Shown piece after piece: positions 1 through 8,057 of a stretch of DNA of 64,000 bases. The notes under the pieces are model-generated. The model did not search any database and had not been told where the DNA came from. It saw only the letters and a program-made list of their open reading frames with translations. This DNA is from Stutzerimonas sp. S1 (GTDB lineage: Bacteria > Pseudomonadota > Gammaproteobacteria > Pseudomonadales > Pseudomonadaceae), in assembly GCF_025966695.1 (NCBI RefSeq), contig NZ_JAOEIY010000005.1, positions 1-64,000 of the forward strand, read 5' to 3'. The translations under genes and the position numbers were made by a program. Numbering within the stretch: position 1 is the first letter of the stretch; each line of letters opens with the position of its first letter.

Positions 1-3
1 GCT

Positions 4-30
4 AAGAGAAAGGCCGGCACTAGGCCGGCC
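4..30 (-). terminator. Rho-independent terminator after the phage coat gene
   Basis: A 7-bp GC-only stem (GGCCGGC at 12-18 pairing with GCCGGCC at 24-30) with a 5-base loop lies just past the coat gene stop. On the minus strand it is followed by TTTCTCTT. A strong terminator after the major coat gene is usual in filamentous phages, where it helps give the abundant coat mRNA. Confidence 0.75.
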
Positions 31-47
31 CGGGTTGCTGGTGAGCG

Positions 48-269
48 TTACGAACGCAGGAAGCCGAGGACGACGCGGGCACCCTTGATGCCGGCGTATA
101 CCGCTGCCAGCAGGGCTGCGACGGCGAGGACACCGGTGGCGATGGTCGAGAAGTCCACGCCATCGGTAAGGGTGCTGTAATCCCAGCCGGCAGCGTGGGA
201 GGCGGAAGCCGCGATGGCGAAGGGAACGGCCAGGGCCAGATCGCGGGAGATGCGTTTGATGTTGTGCAT
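48..269 (-). CDS. Inovirus major coat protein (pVIII/CoaB-like)
   Basis: The 73-residue product is the probable major capsid subunit of a filamentous phage. It has a basic N-terminus and a signal peptide (about residues 1-26) ending SHA, so cleavage would leave a mature protein of about 47 residues starting AGWDYS. The mature form has an acidic, polar N-terminus, one hydrophobic segment (ATGVLAVAALLAAVYAG) and a basic tail (KGAR...R), the classic pVIII layout of inner-membrane insertion and DNA-facing positive charge. I chose the ATG at 269 because TGGAG lies 8 bases upstream; a GTG at 278 overlaps that ribosome site. A terminator follows directly. The gene is last in a run of small minus-strand phage cistrons, as in Pf4. 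Confidence 0.85.
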   Translation of the reverse strand: MHNIKRISRDLALAVPFAIAASASHAAGWDYSTLTDGVDFSTIATGVLAVAALLAAVYAGIKGARVVLGFLRS

Positions 270-292
270 GGTGGTCACTCCAAATGGGTTTT

Positions 293-520
293 TCAGGCGT
301 GCTTGATGAAGTCGAGTACGGCCTTACAGCCGATGCCGATCAACAGCACAGTGGTTACGAGCGTGAATCCGATCCCGAACACCTGGGCCAATACCGCGGG
401 GTCCAGTTGGCTCGGGTCGAACTGTTCTGGAAGCTGGACCAAGACCCAGCCCCCGGAACACAGGGGCGCCCCGCCTGCATCGACCGAGACGGCGCCGTCG
501 CAGGTGAGCGCGTAAGTCAT
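293..520 (-). CDS. Small inovirus membrane protein (minor coat candidate)
   Basis: The 75-residue product has no obvious signal peptide. Its N-terminal half is polar with two cysteines (TCDGAV, PLCSGG) and its C-terminal half is one long hydrophobic segment (FGIGFTLVTTVLLIGIGCKAVL) ending in a short basic tail. Its start overlaps the stop of the 58-residue gene upstream by ATGA, and it lies directly before the coat gene, the position of PA0722-type genes in Pf4. A minor virion protein or assembly factor is the most likely role, inferred from position and topology only. Confidence 0.65.
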   Translation of the reverse strand: MTYALTCDGAVSVDAGGAPLCSGGWVLVQLPEQFDPSQLDPAVLAQVFGIGFTLVTTVLLIGIGCKAVLDFIKHA

Positions 521-693
521 TCGCCGGCCTCGAGGTCGGCGGTTTTTTCGGAGGGTTCGCAGTCAGGGCAGACGGCGAAGTGGGGCGGCAGGCTGAGGTC
601 GGGCAGCAGGTCGCTTTGCGGCGCGGGCAGCGCCATGAGCTTGCCCATGTCGTTGCCGCAGCAATCGCAGTACACCCGGTCATCGATCAGCAT
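517..693 (-). CDS. Small zinc-ribbon-like phage protein
   Basis: A 58-residue reading frame starts with ATG at 693 after the strong ribosome site GGGAGG and ends in a TGA that shares its bases with the ATG of the next gene (ATGA at 517-520). It contains two Cys pairs, CDCCGND near residue 9 and CPDC near residue 42, suggesting one structural zinc site. The arrangement (ssDNA-binding gene, this gene, small membrane protein, coat) matches small cistrons between ssb and coaB in Pf-type phages. The specific function is unknown. Confidence 0.65.
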   Translation of the reverse strand: MLIDDRVYCDCCGNDMGKLMALPAPQSDLLPDLSLPPHFAVCPDCEPSEKTADLEAGE

Positions 694-708
694 GGCCGCC
701 CCTCCCGG

Positions 709-1080
709 TTAGTTCGCTTTGGCCGGTTCCGGCTGGGTGCCGGCTGGCTTGGCGGTCGGGGTCGGTTGCTGGGTCGGCTTGGGGGCTTGAGCGGCGGCTG
801 CCTTCACGGGTTCAACATGCAGGACGATAAACTTGCCGGCGTTCTTGGAGCCTCGCTCGATCTCGGTGGTGACGCGGATCGGCTCAAGCACATCGAGGCC
901 TTCGCAGGCGGACCACACTTCGTCCAGGGCTTCTTCGGAGACATTCATCGACAGGATGGAAATGCCGAGGTCACGCTTGCCGTCCGGCTCGTCACCGACA
1001 AACAGCTTCACCAGCTTCACGTTGTCGAACTCGACTTTCTCGGCGCTGAGAAATGCAACTTCCATGATCGAACGTGCCAT
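709..1080 (-). CDS. Probable inovirus ssDNA-binding protein (gpV-like)
   Basis: The 123-residue product has a folded N-terminal part of about 90 residues with alternating beta-type sequence (KLVKLFVGDE, GISILSMNV, RVTTEIERGSK) and a low-complexity Ala/Pro/Gln/Thr tail. Its length, order and disordered tail fit the ssDNA-binding protein that coats the phage genome before extrusion (PA0720 position in Pf4). No signal peptide is present, as expected for a cytoplasmic protein. The start has a good ribosome site (AGAGAGG, about 8 bases upstream). The identification relies on context more than on a diagnostic motif. Confidence 0.6.
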   Translation of the reverse strand: MARSIMEVAFLSAEKVEFDNVKLVKLFVGDEPDGKRDLGISILSMNVSEEALDEVWSACEGLDVLEPIRVTTEIERGSKNAGKFIVLHVEPVKAAAAQAPKPTQQPTPTAKPAGTQPEPAKAN

Positions 1081-1150
1081 TTGTGTTTCCTCTCTCTAGT
1101 TGCGCTTTATTGCGCTGCTTTGCTTTCTGCAGGCCGAGCGATCCCGAACC

Positions 1151-1170
1151 GGTGAACTCGCAAGTTCGCC
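1151..1170. other. Intergenic inverted repeat
   Basis: GGTGAACT and AGTTCGCC flank a 4-base loop, an 8-bp stem with one G-T pair, in the 175-base gap between two phage cistrons. It could be a processing hairpin or an operator. There is no T-run, so it is not a classic terminator. Confidence 0.4.
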
Positions 1171-1238
1171 GAGGTGATCTGTTACTTGGCCTACCGGTTA
1201 AAACGTCGCGTCGTGTGTGTTCTCTAGTTGGTTAACAC

Positions 1239-1255
1239 CAAGGGCTTTGCCCTTG
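1239..1255 (-). terminator. Hairpin directly after phage membrane gene
   Basis: A perfect 7-bp stem (CAAGGGC/GCCCTTG) with a 3-base loop abuts the stop codon of the 126-residue gene. No T-run follows on the minus strand, so it may attenuate transcription or protect the mRNA end rather than terminate fully. A second small palindrome (TTGGT-TAAC-ACCAA) overlaps it. Confidence 0.45.
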
Positions 1256-1636
1256 TCATCCCACTCTTGCCGCCGAGGGCTCGGGAGCGCGGGGCGGTGA
1301 AGCTGCCCCACACTCACGAGCGGAGGCTGTTTCTGTTCGTGCAGGGTCAAGGGTGCGCTCCGCCCGTGCTTCCGTTCGCCGGATCGGTGAAGCGTGATCC
1401 GACGAGCCGGGAGCGCGGCCCTGGACCTGTTCGGCTTCGGCGGGGGCGGCTTGGTCTTGGGTCGTGCATTGCTCGACCAGTTGAGTCGCTGCCGCGAGCC
1501 ATTGATGGTCGACCGACTCCAGCACCTTGATGATCTGCACAGTTGCCAGCGCGGAGCCGATAGCGAACCCGATGATTGCCGGGGGCGCCCAATGCCAGAG
1601 CAGGGCGAGCAGGTAGCGACTGATCGAGCGGCTCAT
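1256..1636 (-). CDS. Inovirus hypothetical membrane protein
   Basis: The 126-residue product begins at the ATG at 1636, 4 bases past the stop of the preceding gene; the longer open frame upstream overlaps that gene and is rejected. The N-terminus ([32 protein letters not shown]) forms one hydrophobic segment. The rest is a polar tail rich in Ala, Glu, Pro and Arg, probably disordered. It occupies the place of the PA0718/0719-type genes of Pf4, upstream of the ssDNA-binding gene. Function unknown. Confidence 0.55.
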   Translation of the reverse strand: MSRSISRYLLALLWHWAPPAIIGFAIGSALATVQIIKVLESVDHQWLAAATQLVEQCTTQDQAAPAEAEQVQGRAPGSSDHASPIRRTEARAERTLDPARTETASARECGAASPPRAPEPSAARVG

Positions 1637-1640
1637 GCCA

Positions 1641-1979
1641 TCACCCCACCAGCTCGAACGGTTTGTGAATCGGCACGTAGGGCGTTGGCTTGCCCGGGTC
1701 GTAGATAACGCTCCACCACTTCGCGGGGCGGTCGGGTGGCGTGTGCTTCTCGCAGATAAAGGCCGGCTCCACTGTCCACTCCGAGACCAGAGGCTTCCAG
1801 ACACCACCGACGCGGCCCATTTGCAGCGTGCGAATCGGCCGCGCAGAGGCGGGGCGGCATTGGGCGCAGCGTGTGGACGGGGAGGGAGCGGGCTTCTCCA
1901 TTTCGCGTCTGGACCAGCAGACAGAGCAGTCGCAGTCCTGGGCGTGCGGAAGGCGTAGATAGCTGGTCGGCTTCTGCAT
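1641..1979 (-). CDS. Inovirus hypothetical cysteine-rich protein
   Basis: The 112-residue product has two Cys-pair knuckles near the N-terminus (CDCSVC about residue 17 and CAQC about residue 38), then a Trp-rich C-terminal part (GGVWKPL, KWWSVIYDPGKP). This suggests a small zinc-binding protein. It sits between the excisionase-like gene and a membrane protein gene in the leftward phage operon. No function can be assigned; a role in early replication or regulation is possible from position alone. Confidence 0.55.
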   Translation of the reverse strand: MQKPTSYLRLPHAQDCDCSVCWSRREMEKPAPSPSTRCAQCRPASARPIRTLQMGRVGGVWKPLVSEWTVEPAFICEKHTPPDRPAKWWSVIYDPGKPTPYVPIHKPFELVG

Positions 1980-2018
1980 AGGTCATCCCGTCCCCTGGCT
2001 TTCCGTGAGCGGCGCGGA

Positions 2019-2312
2019 TCATTCGTCCCACTCCTTTTCCATGAGCTGCTTAACCAGCAGCGCCACGTTGACCATCACGTACTTGCCGACCTTGTGCGAC
2101 GGGATGTAGCCGTTGCGAATCCAGCCCCACACCACGTCGTGTTCATCGCCCATGCGAATCCAGTCCGCGAACTGGCGCCACGGCATGACCGGGGGCGCGT
2201 TGAGCAGGTCTATCGGCGGTAGGTTTCCTTCCATGTCCTCGGCCTTTGTTGCACTATGTTGGTCTTCTTTGGAGCTAAACATATGGAATAAATCCATATG
2301 GACAGTATCCAT
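2019..2312 (-). CDS. Excisionase/early regulator (XisF-like) of the inovirus
   Basis: The product is up to 97 residues. Its C-terminal 55 residues (MPWRQFADWI ... HKVGKYVMVNV) look like a small winged-helix excisionase: a helix-turn-helix selecting a target, then a VGKYVMVN wing. It heads the leftward phage operon and diverges from the repressor-like gene at 2357, the same layout as xisF4 and pf4r of Pf4, where the pair forms the lysogeny switch. The start is uncertain: the first three ATGs (2312, 2297, 2282) each fall in TCCATA-type repeats, and no clear ribosome site is seen. Starting at 2282 would leave the operators outside the gene. Confidence 0.65.
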   Translation of the reverse strand: MDTVHMDLFHMFSSKEDQHSATKAEDMEGNLPPIDLLNAPPVMPWRQFADWIRMGDEHDVVWGWIRNGYIPSHKVGKYVMVNVALLVKQLMEKEWDE

Positions 2313-2342
2313 ATCTCATTGGATTATGGCAATAGTCCATAC
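2280..2342. promoter_or_regulatory. Operator array between divergent phage regulators
   Basis: Four copies of a TCCATA-type element lie in 63 bases: an inverted one at 2280-2287, a perfect 10-bp palindrome TCCATATGGA at 2293-2302, and direct half-sites at 2308-2314 and 2336-2342. They cover the 5' ends of both divergent genes. This is what a repressor/excisionase switch region should look like. A near copy (9 of 10) of the palindrome occurs at 3446-3455. Confidence 0.7.
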
Positions 2343-2356
2343 GATTCATTTTGATA

Positions 2357-2629
2357 ATGACTGCCCGAATGCTTGATAGAGCCCTTAAATTGCTTGAGGC
2401 GACGAGCCTGAAAGACCTTGCCGAGGTGAACAGCAAGGAATACGTCAGGTGGCAGAGCATCAAGCGTGGGAAAGCGCGTATGAGCGCAGAGGAGATCGAG
2501 CAGCTGGGTCTGCTGTACCCAAGCTATCGGTGGTGGCTGATGACCGGGGAAGTCATGCCGGACAAAGGCCAGACCAGCCCCGACTACGACGAGGCCAACC
2601 GAAACTTGACCAGTCAAGACGCGGGATAG
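2357..2629 (+). CDS. Small phage repressor-like DNA-binding protein
   Basis: The 90-residue product starts at ATG 2357 (TTG at 2351 and ATG at 2369 are alternatives; no clear ribosome site). The region from about residue 5 to 70 (LLEATSLKDLAEV...YVRWQSIKRGKARMSAEEIEQLGLLYPSYRWWLMTG) reads as a Cro/CI-type helix-turn-helix: helix, SLKDLAEV turn, WQSIKRGKARM recognition region, then the LYPSYRWWLMTGE segment typical of small Pseudomonas phage repressors. It diverges from the excisionase-like gene over the operator array, so it is the candidate immunity repressor of the prophage. Confidence 0.7.
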   Translation: MTARMLDRALKLLEATSLKDLAEVNSKEYVRWQSIKRGKARMSAEEIEQLGLLYPSYRWWLMTGEVMPDKGQTSPDYDEANRNLTSQDAG

Positions 2630-2687
2630 CGATCACCAAGGAAGTGACTAGGCGCTGGTACGCCCGAAGGACAGGAGAGGGAAGGGA

Positions 2688-3353
2688 ATGAAAGCTAGCA
2701 GGGATGATATGCCGGAGTATCTACGCACTAGAAAGAAAGCGGGGCCCTGGCGCTTTTTAGCACTGCTCGGTTTGGGCTCTGCGATGTTCTGGGTGCTGAC
2801 TTTGATGTTCGGTAAAGAGATCATCATCGACATCAATCAGATCAAGAGCGGCATCAGATTCGCAGACAAGCCTGTATTCGAAGCTGAGCCGGAGCTCCCG
2901 CAGGTATCGGCCCTCGAAGAGCGACAAGTTAGCGTTGACCGCAAAGCGATGGCACTTGCCGAGATGCTCTCCGCACAGAAGCAACCTGCTATCCGGCAAA
3001 CGTCCTTCAACGATCAAAACTATCAGCCGACAGGCGCGATCAACACAATACCGGCCCCGAAGCCGACGCTGTACGCGGCCAACACTCAATCAAAGAGAGT
3101 GCCGCACAAGCCAGTGCTACAGACAGACTATTGGACGTGGACGGGCGCCGATAGAAAGAGAACTCAGCGCAAGATCCAATGGCAAACAGTGAACGGCTGG
3201 ATTCAATATCACACCGTATGCCAGAACGAACGTCGTGGATCAATTGAATACCGAGATTGTCGAAAAGCCGCTAAGGAATACTTCATACATCGCTGCCGCA
3301 CCGAAAAGCGTAAGGCGTTTTGTGCCGCAGAAAATAACTACAACCCACTATGA
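2688..3353 (+). CDS. Phage-borne membrane-anchored protein of unknown function
   Basis: The 221-residue product has a strong ribosome site (AGGAGAGGGAAGGG). It has a basic N-terminal 20 residues, one membrane segment (about 22-42, WRFLALLGLGSAMFWVLTLMF), a long polar linker and a C-terminal domain (about 145-221) with four cysteines (HTVCQN, YRDCRK, HRCRTE, AFCAAE), likely periplasmic and disulphide-bonded. It is the last gene before the prophage end, on the repressor side, a place where Pf phages carry cargo genes. Superinfection exclusion or another lysogenic trait is possible but not shown. Its composition is clearly more AT-rich than the host genes. Confidence 0.6.
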   Translation: MKASRDDMPEYLRTRKKAGPWRFLALLGLGSAMFWVLTLMFGKEIIIDINQIKSGIRFADKPVFEAEPELPQVSALEERQVSVDRKAMALAEMLSAQKQPAIRQTSFNDQNYQPTGAINTIPAPKPTLYAANTQSKRVPHKPVLQTDYWTWTGADRKRTQRKIQWQTVNGWIQYHTVCQNERRGSIEYRDCRKAAKEYFIHRCRTEKRKAFCAAENNYNPL

Positions 3354-3607
3354 CCTTTTTTCTGGCTTTTCGGCGGCGTTCTAGCTTTTTGATTTCGTTG
3401 GACATGGATGCCCTAATCCTTGGCGCGATGGCAGACTGTCAATTTGCCATATGGAATTCTTTGAGGGTAGGGGCAAGAAGCGTGGTGTCGAAAAAGTGTC
3501 GAAATCATAGGCCGAAAATGACCTATAAAGGCTGGAATAGCCAAGCAGTGCACACCTGAATGACCAGCACTTTCCAACATAGGCCCCTGACAACTGAAGC
3601 AAAAACA
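3354..3607. other. Non-coding right end of the prophage
   Basis: These 254 bases contain no credible gene; the open frames on the minus strand here have no ribosome sites and no family features. The stretch is AT-rich compared with the host DNA and holds one operator-like palindrome (GCCATATGGA, 3446-3455). The host sequence resumes at the tRNA-Sec fragment, so the attachment junction should lie near 3606-3617. Confidence 0.5.
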
Positions 3608-3649
3608 GGATTTGAAGCCCGGCCGCACCACCGGGTGCGATTGCCTTCC
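3608..3649 (-). pseudogene. selC: 5' half of tRNA-Sec (selC), cut at the anticodon arm
   Basis: Read on the minus strand, the sequence starts GGAAGGCA (8-base acceptor half as in tRNA-Sec), then AT, a 6-bp D-stem (CGCACC/GGTGCG with loop CGGT, a tRNA-Sec trademark), then the anticodon arm CCGGG-CTTCAAA-TCC with a TCA anticodon. After TCC the expected stem, long variable arm, T-loop and acceptor 3' half (TGCCTTCC) are absent; prophage DNA follows. The position just after selB matches selC next to selB in other pseudomonads. The missing half is not elsewhere in the window and may lie beyond the far prophage end, where an intact copy may have been rebuilt. Confidence 0.8.
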
Positions 3650-3663
3650 GTTGCGAAAGGGAT

Positions 3664-3689
3664 GGTCGTTGACCGATGGATCAACGACC
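3664..3689 (-). terminator. Hairpin between selB and the tRNA-Sec fragment
   Basis: A perfect 9-bp inverted repeat (GGTCGTTGA/TCAACGACC) with an 8-base loop lies 9 bases after the selB stop and 15 bases before the tRNA start. On the minus strand it is followed by ATCCCTTTCG, a weak U-tract. It could terminate the fdn-sel operon or mark a processing point ahead of the tRNA. Confidence 0.5.
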
Positions 3690-3698
3690 GCTGCCAGC

Positions 3699-5615
3699 CT
3701 ACCCGAGCGGCGGCTGCGCCGCCAAGGCGTTGTCGCGTCGGATCTTGCGTTCGTTGCCGAAGCGGCGAGTGAAGCCGATACGGTCGAAGTGTTCGAGCAG
3801 CTGGATGCAGCGTTTGCGTCCGAGTTTGATCTGGTCGCGGAAGGCGGCGGCGCGGATCACGCCGCTTTGCGCTTCCAGCTGCAATACATGCCCCGCGAGT
3901 TGGCGAATGGTGAACTCGGGGTAGAACAAATCCTTCACCACCTGTTGCAACAGACCGAGGCGTGCCAGTTTGCGCAGCAGCTGGCGCATCTGCGCTTCAT
4001 CAACGCCAAGGTCGCGGGCCAGGTCGCGGACCCAGGGTGGGTCGAATTGGCCGGCTTCGAGCAGCGGCCACAGGCGTTCCTTCAGTGATTCTTCTGCGTC
4101 GCTCAGGCGTACCCGGTGATCGGGACGGTGCAGCCAGGGGCCGCTGGTTTCGATGCTGCCAGCGGCCAGTGCCTGTTCCAGCAGGGCGATGAAAACCGGT
4201 CGTTCCAGTTGCGGCAGGGCATAGCGGCGCAGGCGGTCGCGGTCGGGGCCGAGCTCGTCGGGTTGTTCTTCGTGAAAGCGCTGCAGCGCCGCGAGCAGAG
4301 TTGCTTCGAGCTCGTTCCAGCCTGCCTGGTCGTAAAGCCGGGGTCCCAACCGGGTGCCGATTTCCACCACGCCTGCCGGCAGCTGCCAACCGTCGCGCGG
4401 GCGGTTGAACTGGCGTTCCAGCGCCTGGGGATCGATGCCATTGGCGGCGCTGGCGAGCAGCGGCGGCAATGCCTGCTCCAGGCTCGGCTGGGCGAGGGCG
4501 CGAAGTTGCTCCAGTCGTGCAGCACGGCGGCGATTGCGTGGCGGTGCCAAGGGGTCGAGCACGCGACCGCCGCCAAGGGTGCGCTGGGCGGACTGGTCGC
4601 GCAGGACGATGCGGTCGCCGTGCACCGCATGGCTCGGTGCATTCAGCAGCAGCTGGGCGAACATGCGTGCACCCGGCGCCAGGCTTTCCCCTTCGAGCAG
4701 GGCGATGCGCGCGGTAACGTCCTGGGCGCCGAGGTGCACGTGTACCGGCGTCCAGTGCTTGAGTTCGTGGGCTTCGCCGGGCAGTAGCTGGAAGTCGATG
4801 TCGATGCGCTGGGTCGGCGCATGCAGCAGCGGGTTTAGCAGCCAGTCGCCGCGGTGGATTTGCTCCACTGCCAGGCGCTCACCGGCAAGATTCAACGCCA
4901 CGCGCTGGCCGGCATGGGCTTCGTCCGCTTCGCGGTTCTGCGCGTGCAGGCCGCGGACGCGCACGCGTTTGCCTGCGGGGCTAAGCAGCAGTTCGTCGCC
5001 GACGCTCACACACCCGGCGAATGCGGTGCCGGTCACCACCACGCCGGCGCCGGTGACGCTGAAGGCGCGGTCGATGGCCAGGCGGAAATAGCCGCTGTCA
5101 CCACGGGCGGCGGTGCGTGTGGCCTCGTCGATCAGTGCGCTGCGCAGGGTGTCGATGCCCTCGCCGCTGAGGCTGGAAACCGGATACACCGGCGAGCCCG
5201 CGAGCGGGCCGGCACCCAGCAGGTTGGCGATCTCCTGCTCGACTTCGGCGATGCGCGCAGGCTCGACGCGGTCGGTCTTGGTCAGCGCGACCAGCGCCCG
5301 GCGGATGCCGAGCAGTTCGACGATCGCCAGGTGTTCGCGGGTCTGCGGCATCACGCCGTCGTCGGCGGCGACCACCAGCAGCACGCAATCGATGCCGCTG
5401 GCGCCGGCCAGCATGTTGTGCACGAAGCGCTCATGGCCTGGCACGTCGATGAAGCCCGTGAGGTTGCCTTCACCGAGGTCGGCGTAGAGGTAGCCGAGGT
5501 CGATGGTGATGCCGCGTTCGCGCTCCTCGCGGCGGCGGTCGCCCTGTTGGCCGGTGAGGGCGTGCAGCAGTGCGGTCTTGCCATGGTCGATATGGCCGGC
5601 GGTCCCGACGATCAA
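3699..5615 (-). CDS. selB: Selenocysteine-specific elongation factor SelB
   Basis: SelB is the GTPase that brings Sec-tRNA-Sec to UGA codons marked by a SECIS hairpin. The 638-residue product begins with the G1 loop (GHIDHGKT, residues 7-14); G3 is DVPGHE (57-62) and G4 is TKTD. EF-Tu-like beta-barrel domains follow, and the C-terminal third contains the winged-helix repeats that bind SECIS RNA. Length is close to other Pseudomonas SelB. I chose a TTG start at 5615, which overlaps the selA stop (TTGA), because the open frame further upstream only reads across selA in another frame. It is the last gene of the fdn-sel operon and is next to the broken selC. Confidence 0.95.
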   Translation of the reverse strand: MIVGTAGHIDHGKTALLHALTGQQGDRRREERERGITIDLGYLYADLGEGNLTGFIDVPGHERFVHNMLAGASGIDCVLLVVAADDGVMPQTREHLAIVELLGIRRALVALTKTDRVEPARIAEVEQEIANLLGAGPLAGSPVYPVSSLSGEGIDTLRSALIDEATRTAARGDSGYFRLAIDRAFSVTGAGVVVTGTAFAGCVSVGDELLLSPAGKRVRVRGLHAQNREADEAHAGQRVALNLAGERLAVEQIHRGDWLLNPLLHAPTQRIDIDFQLLPGEAHELKHWTPVHVHLGAQDVTARIALLEGESLAPGARMFAQLLLNAPSHAVHGDRIVLRDQSAQRTLGGGRVLDPLAPPRNRRRAARLEQLRALAQPSLEQALPPLLASAANGIDPQALERQFNRPRDGWQLPAGVVEIGTRLGPRLYDQAGWNELEATLLAALQRFHEEQPDELGPDRDRLRRYALPQLERPVFIALLEQALAAGSIETSGPWLHRPDHRVRLSDAEESLKERLWPLLEAGQFDPPWVRDLARDLGVDEAQMRQLLRKLARLGLLQQVVKDLFYPEFTIRQLAGHVLQLEAQSGVIRAAAFRDQIKLGRKRCIQLLEHFDRIGFTRRFGNERKIRRDNALAAQPPLG

Positions 5616-7021
5616 CGGGCCAGTTCCTCTTGCAGATGCACCAGTTGCTGAAGGAAGGCCGCTTCGTCGTCGAGCTGGCGCAGGTCGAGCCAGAGGGCGT
5701 CGTCGTCGATGCGCCCGAGCACCGGAATCGGCAGGCAGCGCAGGGCTTCTTCCAGCTGGTGCAGGCTGCGGCCGCGCAGGCGCTTGGGCTGCTGCGGACG
5801 GATGCACAGCGCGGCGCTGGGCAGGCGGGCCACCGGCTGCGCGCCGCTGCCGATCATGCCCAGAGCATCGGTTACCGCGACTTGCCAGCTCTCGCCGAGC
5901 ACGGCGGTCAGCGCCGGGGCGATGCGTTCGGCCTGGGCGCGAATGTCCGTCTGCGGGCGGCTGAGCAGGCGCAGGCTGGTGAGGCGTTCGGCCAGGCGGT
6001 CGGGGTCGCGGTAGAGGTTGAGCACCGCTTCCAGCGCGGCGAGGGTCAGCTTGTCGACACGCAGGGCGCGCTTGAGCGGGTTCTTCTTGATCTTCTGAAT
6101 CAGCGCCTTGCTGCCGACGATCAGCCCGGCCTGCGGGCCGCCGAGCAGCTTGTCGCCGCTGAAGGTAACGATGTCGGCACCGTCGCGCAGCGCTTCCTGC
6201 ACAGTGGGTTCTTTCGGCAGACCCCAGCGCGAGAGGTCGAGCAGGCTGCCGCTGCCCAGGTCTTCCAGCAGCGGCAGGTCGTGGGCATGGGCGATGCGCG
6301 CCAGTTCGGCGGTGGCGACGCTGGCGGTGAAGCCCTGCACGCTGTAGTTGCTGGTGTGCACGCGCATCAGCAGGCCCGAGCGGGGGTTGATGGCCGCTTC
6401 GTAATCCTTGGCGTGGGTGCGGTTGGTGGTGCCGACTTCATGCAGCTTCACGCCGGCGCGGGCCATGATGTCGGGGATGCGGAAGGCGCCGCCGATCTCG
6501 ATTAGTTCGCCGCGAGAGATGATGCCTTCCTTGCGCGTGCCGAGGCTGTTCAGTGCCAGCAGCACGGCGGCGGCGTTGTTGTTGACCACGGTGACGGCCT
6601 CGGCGCCGGTCAGCTCGCGGATCAGCCCTTCGATGAGATCGTCGCGGTCACCGCGCTTGCCGGTGGCCAAATCGAATTCCAGGTTGAGCGGGTAGCGCGC
6701 GGCCAAGGTGATCGCCTCGATCGCCTCCTCCGGCAGCAGCGCGCGACCGAGGTTGGTGTGCAGCACCGTGCCGGTGAGGTTGAACACGCGGCGTACGTGG
6801 CTGCGGTGCTGGCTGGCCAGGCGTTCGCCAGCGCGCCCGGCGAGCACCGCTTCGGACAGCTCAAGAGCGGCGAGCTGGCCGTGGCGGGCGGGCTCGCGCA
6901 GTTCGTCGAGCAGGTCGCGCAGGGTGCTCAGCAATGCCTGGCGACCGTAGCGCTGCTGCAAAGGCGCACAGGCCGGGTTACGCAGCAGCTTGTCCACCGA
7001 CGGCAGGTGCGTGCTGCTCAT
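5612..7021 (-). CDS. selA: L-seryl-tRNA(Sec) selenium transferase SelA
   Basis: SelA converts Ser-tRNA-Sec to Sec-tRNA-Sec with selenophosphate, using pyridoxal phosphate. The 469-residue product has the family PLP lysine in [12 protein letters not shown] (Lys291), an N-terminal tRNA-binding domain ([11 protein letters not shown]) and the [16 protein letters not shown] segment. Its start overlaps the fdhE stop (ATGA at 7018-7021) and its stop overlaps the selB start, so translation is coupled. Length agrees with the family (about 460-470). Confidence 0.96.
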   Translation of the reverse strand: MSSTHLPSVDKLLRNPACAPLQQRYGRQALLSTLRDLLDELREPARHGQLAALELSEAVLAGRAGERLASQHRSHVRRVFNLTGTVLHTNLGRALLPEEAIEAITLAARYPLNLEFDLATGKRGDRDDLIEGLIRELTGAEAVTVVNNNAAAVLLALNSLGTRKEGIISRGELIEIGGAFRIPDIMARAGVKLHEVGTTNRTHAKDYEAAINPRSGLLMRVHTSNYSVQGFTASVATAELARIAHAHDLPLLEDLGSGSLLDLSRWGLPKEPTVQEALRDGADIVTFSGDKLLGGPQAGLIVGSKALIQKIKKNPLKRALRVDKLTLAALEAVLNLYRDPDRLAERLTSLRLLSRPQTDIRAQAERIAPALTAVLGESWQVAVTDALGMIGSGAQPVARLPSAALCIRPQQPKRLRGRSLHQLEEALRCLPIPVLGRIDDDALWLDLRQLDDEAAFLQQLVHLQEELAR

Positions 7022-7935
7022 CCTTCGCCTCCCGGTGCGAGGAGCAGGTTGGGCGCCTGGCGTTGGAAGCCCTGTTCGGCCAGCAGCATGTCCAGATCCA
7101 GCGTGGCGAGATCGGCCGATAGTGTCTCGCCGTCCGGAGCCAGTTCGAGGTAGAGCTGTTTGAGATAGCCGTTGCAGGTTGGGCAGACCTCAGCCTTGAT
7201 GCCCAGCGGTGCGCCCTCGAAGTGCATGTAGTCGAGCTTCTTGGTGCTGCGGCAGTGGCTGCATTTCAGGCGTACGTAGTGCCATTCGCTGGAGCACAGC
7301 GAGCACACGAGGTAGCGCAGGCCATTGAGTTGTCCGCGATGGCGAATCACACCCGCCATTGGAGGAGCGCCGCAGCAGGGGCAGAGGGTTTGGTCCTCGC
7401 GTTCACGCATGTCGGCTGGGTCGATTGCCAGGGCCATGTGGCTCCAGGCCACCTGCAGCGCGGCACCGAGGAAGGGCACCAGCGCGGCCGGCAGGCTGTC
7501 GTACTGGCCGCTGATCAGCGCCACAGCCCAGGCCTTGCGCTGGCCGCTGTCGGCGCGACGCAGCTGCTCGATAGCGGCCGCCACGGTTGGATTGTCCGGA
7601 ACGCCGAAGACGTCCAGCCAGGCTTCGAGCACCGCCAGCCAGGCATCTTCACGAACCAAGGTGTCGGCGGCGAGTGGTGGAACATTATGCGCCAGGCATT
7701 CGCGGGTGCGACGGGCATCCAGCGCCGGGAGCGGCGGCGGATTGTCGAGGACCTGTTGCTGGGCTCGGCAGACCCCGGCCAGCAAGCGCAGATAGTCACC
7801 GAAGGGATGGTTTTCAGCGAGCTTTTCCAGCCGTTCGGCGCGCAGTACGAACAGTTCGCGCGGGGGATGGGTGAAAAAGGGCGGTTTGCTGGCAGCGGCT
7901 TCGATCTGCCCGGGTTCGAGAATGGTGCCTGCCAC
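7018..7935 (-). CDS. fdhE: Formate dehydrogenase accessory protein FdhE
   Basis: FdhE is a cytoplasmic factor needed to make active respiratory formate dehydrogenase. The 305-residue product has the family's four CxxC knuckles in the C-terminal half ([32 protein letters not shown]), which form rubredoxin-like metal sites. A GTG start at 7935 has a perfect AAGGAG ribosome site 6 bases upstream. It lies between fdnI and selA in the selenoprotein operon. Confidence 0.95.
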   Translation of the reverse strand: MAGTILEPGQIEAAASKPPFFTHPPRELFVLRAERLEKLAENHPFGDYLRLLAGVCRAQQQVLDNPPPLPALDARRTRECLAHNVPPLAADTLVREDAWLAVLEAWLDVFGVPDNPTVAAAIEQLRRADSGQRKAWAVALISGQYDSLPAALVPFLGAALQVAWSHMALAIDPADMREREDQTLCPCCGAPPMAGVIRHRGQLNGLRYLVCSLCSSEWHYVRLKCSHCRSTKKLDYMHFEGAPLGIKAEVCPTCNGYLKQLYLELAPDGETLSADLATLDLDMLLAEQGFQRQAPNLLLAPGGEG

Positions 7936-8007
7936 GCAGGACTCCTTTTCTTATGGTTTTGCGGAACAGCATAGCCCGTGGTGGGGCAGCTGCATGCGTC
8001 AAGTGCG

Positions 8008-8041
8008 TTCCGGCCGGTGGCTGTTCAATCACCGGTCGGAA
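8008..8041. other. Inverted repeat after fdnI
   Basis: Twelve-base arms (TTCCGgCCGGTG and CACCGGtCGGAA, one mismatch) with a 10-base loop sit between fdnI and fdhE. There is no T-run on the minus strand. It may stabilise the fdnGHI message or lower expression of the downstream accessory genes. Confidence 0.5.
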
Positions 8042-8057
8042 CACTACGACTGGACGT

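Noticed and set aside
3381..3631. Two small minus-strand open frames at the prophage edge
   Set aside because: They overlap each other, run across the tRNA fragment junction or have no ribosome site, and show no family features; treated as non-coding.
3699..5807. N-terminally extended SelB of 702 residues
   Set aside because: The first 64 residues are low-complexity Ala/Pro/Arg read from inside selA in another frame; the GTPase domain begins right after the TTG at 5615.
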